From contig NZ_CANOOQ010000001.1 in NCBI RefSeq assembly GCF_947568225.1, positions 806,001 to 870,000 of the forward strand: DNA of 64,000 nucleotides, in the 5' to 3' direction. Under the pieces are notes generated by a model. It saw only the letters and a program-made list of their open reading frames with translations, ran no database searches and had not been told where the DNA came from. Below, piece by piece: positions 52,396 to 61,060 of the stretch. The translations under genes were made by a program, and so were the position numbers. The DNA comes from Faecalispora anaeroviscerum (GTDB lineage: Bacteria > Bacillota > Clostridia > Oscillospirales > Acutalibacteraceae). The first letter of the stretch is position 1; every line of letters starts with the position of its first letter.

Positions 52396-53193
52396 ATGGT
52401 AGTAGGGTTTGTCGGGGCCGGCAATATGGCCGGTGCAATTATGAATGGAATTCTTCGCGCGGGGATTCATCCGGCGAAGGATATGATCGTATTTGACATC
52501 AGTGAAGAAAAGCGTTCGATGTTTCAACAAAAAGGTCTGCGGGCCGCCGCATCCGTTTCTGAAGTTGTGAAGGACGCCGACATTGTTTTCCTTGCCGTAA
52601 AACCGCAGAACTTTGCGGAGGTACTGGAAGATGCCAAAAAGACGGTGACGGAGCAAACCCGTTTTGTTACCATCGCGGCCGGAATTTCGATTCATTATAT
52701 TACCTCCACACTGGGTCTTGATTGCCCGGTGATTCGCGCGATGCCGAACACCCCTCTTTTAATAGGCAAGGGTGCTACCGCATTGTGCCGTTCTGAGAAG
52801 GTATCAAATGAGGATTTCGCGTTCGTACGTTCCATCTTTGAGGCATGCGGCACGGTCGAAATTCTGAGGGAAGACCAGATCAACGTGGCGACCTCCGTCA
52901 ACGGCAGCGGCCCGGCCTATGTATATCTGTTTGCAAAAGCGGCGGCAGAAAGCGCAGACCGCCAGGGAATCCCCGCAGATGCGGCTTTGCGTCTGTTCAG
53001 CCAGACCCTGATTGGCAGCGCCGAAATGCTGCTGCATTCCGGCCATACGCCCGACGAACTGATCAAAATGGTATCTTCTCCGGGAGGCACTACTCTGAAG
53101 GCGCTGGATGTTTTCTATAACAGAAGCTTCGAGGCGATTATTGATGAAGCGATGATTGCCTGCACGCACCGGGCGGAAGAGCTTGGGAAATAA
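52396..53193 (+). CDS. proC: Pyrroline-5-carboxylate reductase
   Basis: This 265-residue protein has NADP-binding GFVGAGNMAGAI, VFLAVKPQ, RAMPNTP, GSGPAYVY and the C-terminal signature SPGGTTLKALD. It makes proline from pyrroline-5-carboxylate. ATG 52396 is used: the frame from 52261 would add 45 residues unlike the family. AAAGGAATGAG lies upstream. Confidence 0.96.
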   Translation: MVVGFVGAGNMAGAIMNGILRAGIHPAKDMIVFDISEEKRSMFQQKGLRAAASVSEVVKDADIVFLAVKPQNFAEVLEDAKKTVTEQTRFVTIAAGISIHYITSTLGLDCPVIRAMPNTPLLIGKGATALCRSEKVSNEDFAFVRSIFEACGTVEILREDQINVATSVNGSGPAYVYLFAKAAAESADRQGIPADAALRLFSQTLIGSAEMLLHSGHTPDELIKMVSSPGGTTLKALDVFYNRSFEAIIDEAMIACTHRAEELGK

Positions 53194-53338
53194 GCTTTTC
53201 CAAAAGGGTTTGATTCAAACGATATTTTTTGCTCCATAATGAAAGCAGAGTTCCACTCAGAGTTCTGCTCATTGATATTCATATTACGCTCTTTCGGCTC
53301 ATACAATTGGATAGGCAATTGCCCCCAGGAGGATTTGT

Positions 53339-54028
53339 ATGAGCATGAAAAGGACAAGAATCATACCGGTGTTTTATCGATTCCACAAAAAAGCGCGGAC
53401 TGTTCGCGAACCACGGGTTCGTCTGTTTGATCTGCAAAGCATGTTTCAGGTGATTCGTGAAAATCCTCTGCTGACAGTGCTGGCGTTTTTGCTGCTTGTT
53501 GGAACTGTTTCCGGTGCGCTGTTTGCCAGAGGTGCTAACGACTCTGTAATGCAGAAGCTTGATTTGATGTTTGTCAGCGATGTTAAGGCCCGGGCCGTAC
53601 AATCCTCCGGCTCAGCGTTTGTTGCGTCGCTCGGTTCTTCTTTTTTCTTTGTTGTAATTTGCTTTTTATTGGGAATGTCTTTGTGGGGAGCGTTCGTCCT
53701 CCCGCTCGTTCCATTGTTTCGAGGATTCGGCTTTGGTCTGGCCTCCGGATACCTGTATGCGGCATATGGGTTTGAGGGAGTTTTATTCAATGCGGTGGTG
53801 GTATTACCGGGCGCCTTTTTATCAATGGTTGCCATTCTTCTTGCGGCGAGGGAAGGCATGTTATTTTCGAAAGAGGCCCTGTTAGAAGCGTTAAGACGGG
53901 AGCAAAGCAAAACGCTTTCATTAAAGGCGTATGCGGTTCAGTTTGGCTCTATTCTAATTCTTTCCGCTGCTGCGGCTGCAATCGATCTGATTACAACCGT
54001 ATGTTTTACCGGCGCGTTTTCCTTTTGA
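53339..54028 (+). CDS. spoIIM: Stage II sporulation protein M (SpoIIM)
   Basis: This 229-residue protein has about five membrane helices; CFLLGMSLWGAFVLPLVPLFRGFGFG is characteristic. SpoIIM forms the DMP machine with SpoIID and SpoIIP for forespore engulfment. CAGGAGG fits the start. It is followed by xerD, and spoIIM also lies near the xerD homologue in Bacillus. Confidence 0.87.
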   Translation: MSMKRTRIIPVFYRFHKKARTVREPRVRLFDLQSMFQVIRENPLLTVLAFLLLVGTVSGALFARGANDSVMQKLDLMFVSDVKARAVQSSGSAFVASLGSSFFFVVICFLLGMSLWGAFVLPLVPLFRGFGFGLASGYLYAAYGFEGVLFNAVVVLPGAFLSMVAILLAAREGMLFSKEALLEALRREQSKTLSLKAYAVQFGSILILSAAAAAIDLITTVCFTGAFSF

Positions 54029-54059
54029 GTCCAAAAGCCAAATAGGGGGTACAATTGAG

Positions 54060-54962
54060 ATGAAAGAATGTTGTTCCGACTACCGGGACTATCTGCGTTT
54101 TCAAAAATTGGTTTCTCAGAACACTCTGGACTCGTACACCAGAGATATAGAGCATTTTTTAGAATATGTAGAAGGGCAGAACCTTCGGGGACCGGAACAG
54201 GTGACCGAGTCTGTTATGGAGGAATATGTCAGAGCTCTGAGCAACCGTAAGTGCTCCGTATCGACCGTTACACGGAACATGGCCTCTATCCGTGGTTTTT
54301 ATCAGTTCTTAATTCTGACGGGAAAAGCGTCTGAAAATCCCGCAAAAAACATACGGCTGGAAAAGGTTCAAAAAAAGCTGCCACAGATTCTGAGCAGTGA
54401 AGAAATTGAGCTTTTGTTTGATCAGCCAGATATTTCAGAGCCGAAGGGCTGCCGCGATAAAGCCATGCTGGAACTGTTGTATGCCACCGGCATTCGCGTA
54501 TCTGAACTGGTGGATCTGAACGTGACGGATATTAACCTGCACACGGCGATGCTGTGCTGTGGGGGAAACGGAAAAACAGAACGGATGATCCCGATTTATT
54601 CCAAGGCAATTGCTGCGGTCTCCGATTATCTGTTCCGTGTTAGAAGCGTGATGATCCGCGCAGACAGCGGACAGGCTTTGTTTACCAACTTGAACGGCAG
54701 GCGTCTGACCAGGCAAGGCTTCTGGAAGATCATTAAAGGATACGCGGAGCACGCTCAAATCACGAAAGAGATTACTCCACATACACTGCGGCACTCGTTT
54801 GCGCTGCATCTGTTGGAAAACGGCGCGAGCCTGAAAGATATTCAACTGATGCTGGGGCATGCGGATATTTCTTCCACACAGGTTTATGTTCAGTTAATGA
54901 ACGATCATTTTAAAGAGGTTTACAACCATTGTCATCCCAAGGCTAAGGTGGGGGTAAGCTAG
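54060..54962 (+). CDS. xerD: Site-specific tyrosine recombinase XerD
   Basis: This 300-residue protein has an N-terminal SAM-like core-binding domain (about 1-85). The catalytic domain has Arg in YATGIRVSEL, HTLRHSF (His and Arg), LGHADIS and the nucleophilic Tyr in TQVYVQL. It resolves chromosome dimers at dif. It may be co-transcribed with spoIIM, 31 bases upstream. A second Xer-like gene lies at 56.4 kb on the other strand. Confidence 0.9.
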   Translation: MKECCSDYRDYLRFQKLVSQNTLDSYTRDIEHFLEYVEGQNLRGPEQVTESVMEEYVRALSNRKCSVSTVTRNMASIRGFYQFLILTGKASENPAKNIRLEKVQKKLPQILSSEEIELLFDQPDISEPKGCRDKAMLELLYATGIRVSELVDLNVTDINLHTAMLCCGGNGKTERMIPIYSKAIAAVSDYLFRVRSVMIRADSGQALFTNLNGRRLTRQGFWKIIKGYAEHAQITKEITPHTLRHSFALHLLENGASLKDIQLMLGHADISSTQVYVQLMNDHFKEVYNHCHPKAKVGVS

Positions 54963-55008
54963 AACGACGGAACCCGCAAGAAGGGTAACACAAAAGGAGT
55001 GACGCTAC

Positions 55009-55956
55009 TTGTCAGGATTTTCTCTGTTCGGCGGCTACCAGAAGCCGGGGCCCGGCGTAAGTAAGGACACGCCTCAAAAGCCGCCGGTACAAAGATTTTT
55101 TGAAATACTGTTTCGCAAATTTTTTGAGCTGGTAAAGCTGAACCTCTTGTTTCTAGTTCCGTTTGCGGCAGTGAGCATCCTTTCTTATCTGGTAGGCCGC
55201 TTAACCGGGCAGGCTTTTCTGTGGAATCTGCCATTCGTTTTGCTCAGTCCCTTTGCGGCGGGTCTTACTTTTGTCACCCGCAACTATGCCAGGGAAGAGC
55301 ATGCTTTCATCGCATCTGATTTTAAAGACGCCGTTTTACTCAACTGGAAACAGTTTTCAATTCATGGTATCATCTGTTATGTTCTGGCCAGTCTGATTAT
55401 CTTCTGTATCCGCTTTTATTACACACTGGCAGCATCACAGGGTACGCTGTTTATGGTTCTCTTCGGAATCAGCATCGCGGTATTTCTGGTGTTCATTTTC
55501 ATGCAATACTATATTCCGCTGATGATTGTAACATTTGATCTGAGTTTGAAGCAAATATATAAAAACGCGTTTATTTTTGCCATTGTCGGCTTGTGGCGCA
55601 ACATTTTATTAACGGCTATTTTTGGTGTGGTTCTGTTCCTTAATTATTTTCTGTACTATATGAATCCTACTCTGGTTCTTCTGATCAACGGATTCCTTGT
55701 ACTGTTTTTTGCGTTTTCTTTTTCTTCTTTTTTGGTCAACTTTTCCGTTTATCCGTTGATTGAAAAGCTGATGATTCACCCGGCACTAAAGCCTTCAGGC
55801 ACTCAACCGCCGGAAGGTGGGGAAGAGAGTGCAGAAATAGAGAACACAACGGAGAAACAGCCCTCTGAACCTGAATATGTGTTCTATCAGGGGAAGCTGG
55901 TGAAAAAAAGCACACTGGAAAACAATGACGATTCTATTTTTCAGGATAGAAGATGA
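55009..55956 (+). CDS. Multi-pass membrane protein of unknown function (YesL-like)
   Basis: This 315-residue protein has a soluble N terminus (about 1-35) and six helices (about 45-65, 68-90, 115-140, 148-172, 190-212, 220-250). A Glu-rich tail ends ENNDDSIFQDRR. RFFEILFRKFFELVKLNLLF is reminiscent of DUF624/YesL proteins, but the match is loose. The start is TTG 55009 after AAAGGAGTGA. No partner is evident. Confidence 0.55.
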   Translation: MSGFSLFGGYQKPGPGVSKDTPQKPPVQRFFEILFRKFFELVKLNLLFLVPFAAVSILSYLVGRLTGQAFLWNLPFVLLSPFAAGLTFVTRNYAREEHAFIASDFKDAVLLNWKQFSIHGIICYVLASLIIFCIRFYYTLAASQGTLFMVLFGISIAVFLVFIFMQYYIPLMIVTFDLSLKQIYKNAFIFAIVGLWRNILLTAIFGVVLFLNYFLYYMNPTLVLLINGFLVLFFAFSFSSFLVNFSVYPLIEKLMIHPALKPSGTQPPEGGEESAEIENTTEKQPSEPEYVFYQGKLVKKSTLENNDDSIFQDRR

Positions 55957-55991
55957 CGTTGACCGAGAAGCAAATACGAGGGGATACAAAA

Positions 55992-56282
55992 ATGTTTATC
56001 GCAAATTTAACTTATCTAAAACCATTATCAGAAGTTGAGAAATATCTCGAAGCGCATATTGCGTATCTGGATCGGTATTATCATGCAGGGAAATTCATCT
56101 GTTCCGGCAGAAAAAATCCTCGTGTTGGCGGAGTAATTTTGTTCAATGCAAAAGATGAAGCTGAAATGAAAGAAATTATTTCAGAAGACCCATTTCATGT
56201 AAATGCGATAGCGAGCTATGAAATCATTGAGTTTTATCCCACGAAATACGCGCCTGATTTTCAATGCTTTGCAGACCAATAA
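55992..56282 (+). CDS. YciI-like protein
   Basis: This 96-residue protein begins MFIANLTYLKPLSEVEKYLEAHIAYLD and has SGRKNPRVGGVILFN, with the ferredoxin-like YciI layout (conserved His in the first half, FxxDPF as SEDPFHV). The biochemical role of the family is poorly defined. ATG 55992 follows GAGGGGAT. The frame to 55953 overlaps the previous gene and is unlikely. Confidence 0.8.
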   Translation: MFIANLTYLKPLSEVEKYLEAHIAYLDRYYHAGKFICSGRKNPRVGGVILFNAKDEAEMKEIISEDPFHVNAIASYEIIEFYPTKYAPDFQCFADQ

Positions 56283-56335
56283 CTTCCTTGATTCTGGCAA
56301 ATGCCCTCATAAGTATATCCTATATAAAGCCACCT

Positions 56336-56369
56336 TAGAGGTACCTGCCTCTAAGGTGGCTTTTAGTTA
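56336..56369. terminator. Bidirectional terminator
   Basis: AAAGCCACCTTAGAGG pairs with CCTCTAAGGTGGCTTT across TACCTG-type loop bases, with T- and A-runs. It separates the YciI-like gene from the convergent recombinase gene. Confidence 0.9.
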
Positions 56370-57446
56370 TAGCTCCTTTTTTTCTCCCGTGCCTTCTTCC
56401 TGTTCTGCTCCACCGCCGCTCTCAGATGCTGCGCGTTTCTCAACGTTCGCTGCAGAAGCAACGCGGCTTCCTTTGGCTTTTACATGAGACAATGGATTGG
56501 CGTTTGCCGCATCGCGCATTTGCTGGCTGGATAAATGCGTATAGATTTCGGTAGTACCCAAATTTTCATGCCCCAAAACATCCTTCAGAACCCGAATGTC
56601 TACGTGGCCGTGCTGGTACATTAAGGTAGCAGCCGTATGTCGCAACTTATGCACAGAATATCCGGGGCCTGCAAACTCGATCTTCGCCAGATATTTTTTC
56701 ACCAGATGCTGCACGGTTTTTGGGCTAATCCGTCTGCGTTGCCTGCTGATGAACAGCGCCTCGCGGTCAATCAGATTATTGTGCGGACGAACCTCCAGAT
56801 ACTGCCGGATTGCTTCTTGACACGCATCGTTTAAATACACAACCCGTTCCTTATTGCCTTTTCCCACAATGCGCATAGTCGACGCGTTTTGCCGAACATC
56901 CTTCAAATTGATTCCCACCAGCTCGGAAAGCCGCATTCCGCAGTTTAAAAACAGCGTGAGGATGCAATAATCACGCTGTCGGTCCGGGCCATCTACTGCG
57001 TTCAGAAGCTCCATGCTTTGCTCCAGTGTTAAATACTTCGGCAAAGCCTTTTTGAGCTTCGGTGTTTCCAGCTCCAGCATCGGGTTCACGGAAAGCTTGT
57101 GGGCTTTATTTGTCAGGTACACATAAAACGCACGTAGGCTTGAAGCTTTTCTGGCTCTGGTTGCCGCTTTATTTCCGCGAACGGCTGAAAGATAATTCAT
57201 ATATTCAAACACATCTGTCAGAGAAATCGACTGAATCAGCGCTAAATCTACATCAGAGATCGATATTTCATCCAATGGCAGATCATTTGGAACCAGACTG
57301 CGCATCTTTTTTATGTAGCGAAAAAATGTCCTCAAATCCCGAAAATACTCTTCCATCGTATGATCAGATTTTCCTTTGACCGTACCGATATAACCCAGAA
57401 ATTCACGGATAATCAAAGGACACTCGTGCATTAATTTCGGATTCAT
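56367..57446 (-). CDS. XerC-like tyrosine recombinase with a charged C-terminal tail
   Basis: This 359-residue protein has the core-binding domain at about 10-135. The catalytic domain has Arg in LNCGMRLSELVG, Lys in GKGNKERVV, HKLRHTAAT, LGHENLG and Tyr in TTEIYTHLSSQQM. After residue 325 a tail rich in Lys, Ala, Ser and Glu (GGGAEQEEGTGEKKEL) goes beyond the usual XerC. It is likely a chromosomal XerC partner to XerD; a mobile-element integrase is less likely with no element around. ATG 57446 follows GGGGTGAT. Confidence 0.85.
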   Translation of the reverse strand: MNPKLMHECPLIIREFLGYIGTVKGKSDHTMEEYFRDLRTFFRYIKKMRSLVPNDLPLDEISISDVDLALIQSISLTDVFEYMNYLSAVRGNKAATRARKASSLRAFYVYLTNKAHKLSVNPMLELETPKLKKALPKYLTLEQSMELLNAVDGPDRQRDYCILTLFLNCGMRLSELVGINLKDVRQNASTMRIVGKGNKERVVYLNDACQEAIRQYLEVRPHNNLIDREALFISRQRRRISPKTVQHLVKKYLAKIEFAGPGYSVHKLRHTAATLMYQHGHVDIRVLKDVLGHENLGTTEIYTHLSSQQMRDAANANPLSHVKAKGSRVASAANVEKRAASESGGGAEQEEGTGEKKEL

Positions 57447-57586
57447 TTTTATCACCCCGTTATTCAATTGATCGTCGTCTTGGAAATTCCCATCCCCTGA
57501 GTTATACAAAATAACTATTATGACTAATTATATCATTTTAAAAACAGGTCGTCAATCCTGATTTTCTTTTAATGATCAATCTTCCA

Positions 57587-58366
57587 TCAGACCCTTTCCT
57601 TCATCGGCAGAATCCCGCCCATGTCAATCAGCGAATTCTGCGTAAGCTCTAGCACCTGTTTTTTTTGCGCTTCGACAAAACGACGAATTTGCAATCCGTC
57701 CGGATGTAAATTAAGTGCTCCGGTAAATACCAGAATGGATTGCGAAATCAGTCCGCAGCATCCGCCGATAAATCCGTATTCGTATCCTGGCAGCCGAATG
57801 TTCCCAGCACTGATTTTCAGCACCCTGATTCCATGCCGTTCCGCTGCCTGTGCAATTCCAGAGTCTGCTGTAATGATCGCTTTTTCAGATACAATAGCCA
57901 CCGAACAGTTGGTATAGCCTTGCCTGACGGGAAATTTATGTACTCCGGCAAAATCGCAAGCTTTTTGCAGTGCCGGATCTAATTCTTCTAGCTTTCCGAA
58001 CATTTGTTTATGCAATAGAAGTGCGTTCAATCGAATGTCTGCCGGATATTCCTGCCCAAGGCGCCATTCTGTCAACTGCACTTCGGCCCCTTCCTCTTTG
58101 AGCCTTTGTTGAAGCTCGGTTTCTGATCGAACAACAAGCCAGCTCTTCCCTTTTAAATGAACACACTGCAAATCCGCGTGCCGGTTAATCGGCTCTGGCA
58201 AATCCTCATTGATTGGTGGAGCAATCATACGGATTCCCCTGCTTTGCAATGCGGCTGTCACCTCCGGCACAATATCAGCCGCAATCACAGTAGTTACCTC
58301 AGCCGACGGCAGATTCGGTATCTCAACAAAGCGCTCTGAAGGTGCTATAACAGATTTCATTTTCAT
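57587..58366 (-). CDS. DUF6873-like GME-fold protein
   Basis: In this 259-residue protein the C-terminal half has YTNCSVAIVSEKAIITADSG, GYEYGFIGGCCGL and LNLHPDG, resembling guanidine-modifying-enzyme (amidinohydrolase/amidinotransferase) fold proteins. The Cys-Cys in GGCCGL could hold the nucleophile. The substrate is unknown. ATG 58366 and the in-frame ATG at 58360 are both possible starts. Confidence 0.55.
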   Translation of the reverse strand: MKMKSVIAPSERFVEIPNLPSAEVTTVIAADIVPEVTAALQSRGIRMIAPPINEDLPEPINRHADLQCVHLKGKSWLVVRSETELQQRLKEEGAEVQLTEWRLGQEYPADIRLNALLLHKQMFGKLEELDPALQKACDFAGVHKFPVRQGYTNCSVAIVSEKAIITADSGIAQAAERHGIRVLKISAGNIRLPGYEYGFIGGCCGLISQSILVFTGALNLHPDGLQIRRFVEAQKKQVLELTQNSLIDMGGILPMKERV

Positions 58367-58480
58367 GCTATGCTGCCATCCTTATACATACCCAAACAAT
58401 CATTCAGAAGCAAGTGATTCTTCTGTGTTTTCATTCTGCTCTTATAGAGCCACTGTCAGAAATCCCGGAACAACGTTTTT

Positions 58481-59668
58481 CTATTCCATTCTCAAAGCAT
58501 CTACGGGATTCATTCTGGCCGCTTTCATAGCGGGGTACACCCCGAATACCATACCGGTCAAAATGGAGAAGCCGACCGCGAGCGCCATAATATCAAGCCG
58601 GATGCCCAACGTAAACCCAAAATATGAAGCACCTAAATAGGAAATACCATACCCGGCCAGAATTCCAAAAATAGAACCGATCAATGTAATCAAAATCGCT
58701 TCAAACATAAATTCCAAAAGAATATCTTTTCTTCTGGCCCCAATTGATTTTTTGATTCCGATTTCTCGTGTTCTTTCATTGACTGAGACCAGCATGACAG
58801 TCATAATGCTCAGGCTGGCCACCAGCAGAGAAATCGCTCCCACAGAGGAGAGAATCAGGGTAATTACCCCCAGAATATTCGAAAGGCTATCGCGCTGCTT
58901 CATCAGGTTGTTCGAAACAAAAGCATTACTGCTCCCGTTGGTGCGATTCAGAGATTGCACCAGCAGATCCCCTGTTTTGTCCACATCCGTTCCAGATTTC
59001 AGCTTTACCGCGATCTGGTCAAACGAATTCTTTCCCAGCAACTGCTGCATCGTAGAATATGGAATATATACAAAATTCGGAATATAGTTGCCGATAAAGT
59101 TCTGGAGTAACCCACTGCCTGTTTTTACGATCCCTACCACTTCAAATTCTTCCGTGCCGCTGCTGCAGGTAATCGACAACTTTTTTCCAATAATATTATT
59201 TCTCTTATAGGATGCCTGTGAAAAGTTCTCATCTACCATACAGACTCTCGCACCGGACTTGACATCGCTGACGCTGATGGACCGGCCATACAGAATATTC
59301 AGGGAGATAATCTGGTTCGCGTCGGCATCGATCCCCCATGCCAGAGCCTTCCCGGTAATCCGTGTGGTCTGGACACTGGTCGCCTGCATCATCACAGGCA
59401 TAGCCATCTCTACATTCTCCGATTCCCGAACCACCTTCAGGTCGGTATCAGTCAGCACGACCTGGCTGTCATTTTCCAGAGTGCTGATCGACAGCCCGCT
59501 GAGGCCCAGGCTGTCAAATTCATGGGTAAGCGCATCGGTGCCGCACTGGCTGATATTGCCGATCAAAATGACCGACGCTACGCCAATAGCCACCCCCATC
59601 ATAGTCAAAGCGGTGCGAAGCCTTTTTCTTCCCAGATTTTGAAAGGCAGAACGAAAAATATCAGCCAT
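58481..59668 (-). CDS. FtsX/MacB-type ABC transporter permease
   Basis: This 395-residue protein has an N-terminal helix (about 20-40) after RSAFQNLGRKRLRTALTMMG and a large extracytoplasmic MacB-PCD domain (about 45-265). Three C-terminal helices with NERTREIGIKKSIGARRKDI complete the FtsX signature. Such permeases act in efflux or in mechanical signalling with an ATPase and an adaptor. The adaptor overlaps upstream by 8 bases, but no ATPase gene is adjacent. ATG 59668 is preceded by GGAGGG. Confidence 0.88.
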   Translation of the reverse strand: MADIFRSAFQNLGRKRLRTALTMMGVAIGVASVILIGNISQCGTDALTHEFDSLGLSGLSISTLENDSQVVLTDTDLKVVRESENVEMAMPVMMQATSVQTTRITGKALAWGIDADANQIISLNILYGRSISVSDVKSGARVCMVDENFSQASYKRNNIIGKKLSITCSSGTEEFEVVGIVKTGSGLLQNFIGNYIPNFVYIPYSTMQQLLGKNSFDQIAVKLKSGTDVDKTGDLLVQSLNRTNGSSNAFVSNNLMKQRDSLSNILGVITLILSSVGAISLLVASLSIMTVMLVSVNERTREIGIKKSIGARRKDILLEFMFEAILITLIGSIFGILAGYGISYLGASYFGFTLGIRLDIMALAVGFSILTGMVFGVYPAMKAARMNPVDALRME

Positions 59669-60743
59669 TGGAGGAACCCTCCGCCTGCGGAAGCACCGCT
59701 GCTCCATCCGAAACAGAATCGGGATTCATTATAATTGTATCCTGAGGCTGCAGGCCTGATAAAACTTCAAAGCCGGACTCAAACTCCTTGCGGGTAACGA
59801 CGGGCATTTTAAGCGCTTTTCGCCCGTGCAGCAAGTACACATATTCCTTGCCGTCATCGTCAGCGCGAACGGCCTCATAGGGCGCTACCAGAACATTACT
59901 ACTTTCTTCTGTGATAATTTTCGCTTTTGCGGAGAAACCAGGCTTAATATCACTTTTCGGGTTCTGAATACGAACCAGCACTTCCACTACCGTTTCAGTG
60001 CCGGTAGTATAATATTGCTGCTTCGCTTCTGAAGAAATAGAGGTTACCTTTCCCTCATAAACGGTATGAAAACCGGCCCCAGAAATAACGGCCCTCTGCC
60101 CTGTTTTGATTTCTGAAATCTGCGACTCATTGACGGCCAAACGCACCTGAAGATCCGAAGACGCAGAAACGGTCATAACCGCCTTGTTGCGTTCCACGGT
60201 TTCCTGCTCTGAAATTGCAACAGATGTCACCACACCGGCCACGGGTGCTGTAATCTGAATCTCCTTTGTTTCGGTCTGTTCTTCCGTAGATGACGCGGAC
60301 GAGCTGGCAGAAGAACTGCTCTGTGCAGAAGAAGAAGGTATTCCCGAAACCGCCGATGAACTGCCTTCCCCTGTGATTTGACTGTAATACGTCTCAAGCA
60401 GATTTTGATAGGTTTCCCCATCCAGAGAATCCGGTATAGAGTCGGTATTTTGTATTCCCTGTACATTTGACGCCGTCAGCGTCATTAAAACCTGGCCGGC
60501 TGTGACGGATTCCCCGCTTTTTACATAAATTTTCTGAACTACTGCCCCTGCCTGCGCATAGATATTACGGGAATCCACTCGCTCAACCGTGCCGTTGTTC
60601 GAATAGATCGAGCTTTCTGCTGTAATGGGACTCACCTTTACAACAGAAACCGGCACATAGGTACCTTTATAGACATTTCCCGCGTGAATAATCAGCAAAG
60701 CTAAGATTAGTGTAAAGCTAAAGAGCATTCCATACTTTTTCAT
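59661..60743 (-). CDS. HlyD/MacA-like efflux adaptor (membrane fusion protein)
   Basis: This 360-residue protein has an N-terminal membrane anchor (about 5-22), a biotinyl-lipoyl-like hybrid split around a hairpin (AGAVVQKIYVKSGESVTAGQ ... ITAPVAGVVTSVAISEQE), and beta-barrel and membrane-proximal domains. The hairpin region carries a Ser/Ala/Gln-rich low-complexity insert instead of a strong coiled coil. It is coupled to the MacB-type permease. ATG 60743 has a GGGGGG tract as RBS. Confidence 0.87.
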   Translation of the reverse strand: MKKYGMLFSFTLILALLIIHAGNVYKGTYVPVSVVKVSPITAESSIYSNNGTVERVDSRNIYAQAGAVVQKIYVKSGESVTAGQVLMTLTASNVQGIQNTDSIPDSLDGETYQNLLETYYSQITGEGSSSAVSGIPSSSAQSSSSASSSASSTEEQTETKEIQITAPVAGVVTSVAISEQETVERNKAVMTVSASSDLQVRLAVNESQISEIKTGQRAVISGAGFHTVYEGKVTSISSEAKQQYYTTGTETVVEVLVRIQNPKSDIKPGFSAKAKIITEESSNVLVAPYEAVRADDDGKEYVYLLHGRKALKMPVVTRKEFESGFEVLSGLQPQDTIIMNPDSVSDGAAVLPQAEGSSNG

Positions 60744-60786
60744 TTCAATCCCCCCATACACTCTTATTTTGTGATAGGAAGTGCAT

Positions 60787-60815
60787 TTTATGAATGAAAA
60801 AGCATAGTTTTTCAA
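60787..60815 (-). promoter_or_regulatory. Likely promoter of the adaptor-permease operon
   Basis: On the minus strand TTGAAA (60810-60815) and CATAAA (60787-60792) are 17 bases apart, 44 bases before the start. Confidence 0.45.
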
Positions 60816-60862
60816 TGAATAATTCTACCTGAAACTCACAGAATACCTGTGAGGTGAAATGC

Positions 60863-61060
60863 ATGAATATCATTCAATGTGACGAAGACTGTATTTATCA
60901 GCGGGAAGGATATTGTTCGCTTGAAATTCCTACAATGGTGACAAACGACACTGGGCAAGGCTGCGTTCACCGCATTCAGGCCTCTTCCCGAAAGGATGGC
61001 CGTGTTCCCCGCACCGTTCCCCGTTCTGTTAAAGAACAGCCGCCTCAAACGCTTCTCTGA
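60863..61060 (+). CDS. Small cysteine-containing protein of unknown function
   Basis: This 65-residue protein begins MNIIQCDEDCIYQREGYC and continues SLEIPTM, with a fourth cysteine in GQGCVHRIQ. The four Cys and one His suggest a metal site. Similar short clostridial proteins are often labelled hydroxymyristoyl-ACP dehydratase, a label the sequence does not support. GAGGTG gives an RBS for ATG 60863. Its end overlaps the convergent radA gene by 32 bases. Confidence 0.65.
   Translation: MNIIQCDEDCIYQREGYCSLEIPTMVTNDTGQGCVHRIQASSRKDGRVPRTVPRSVKEQPPQTLL

Noticed and set aside
56367..57446. Phage or element integrase marking an integrated element
   Set aside because: No attachment-site repeats, phage or transfer genes are visible around it; it fits a chromosomal XerC better.
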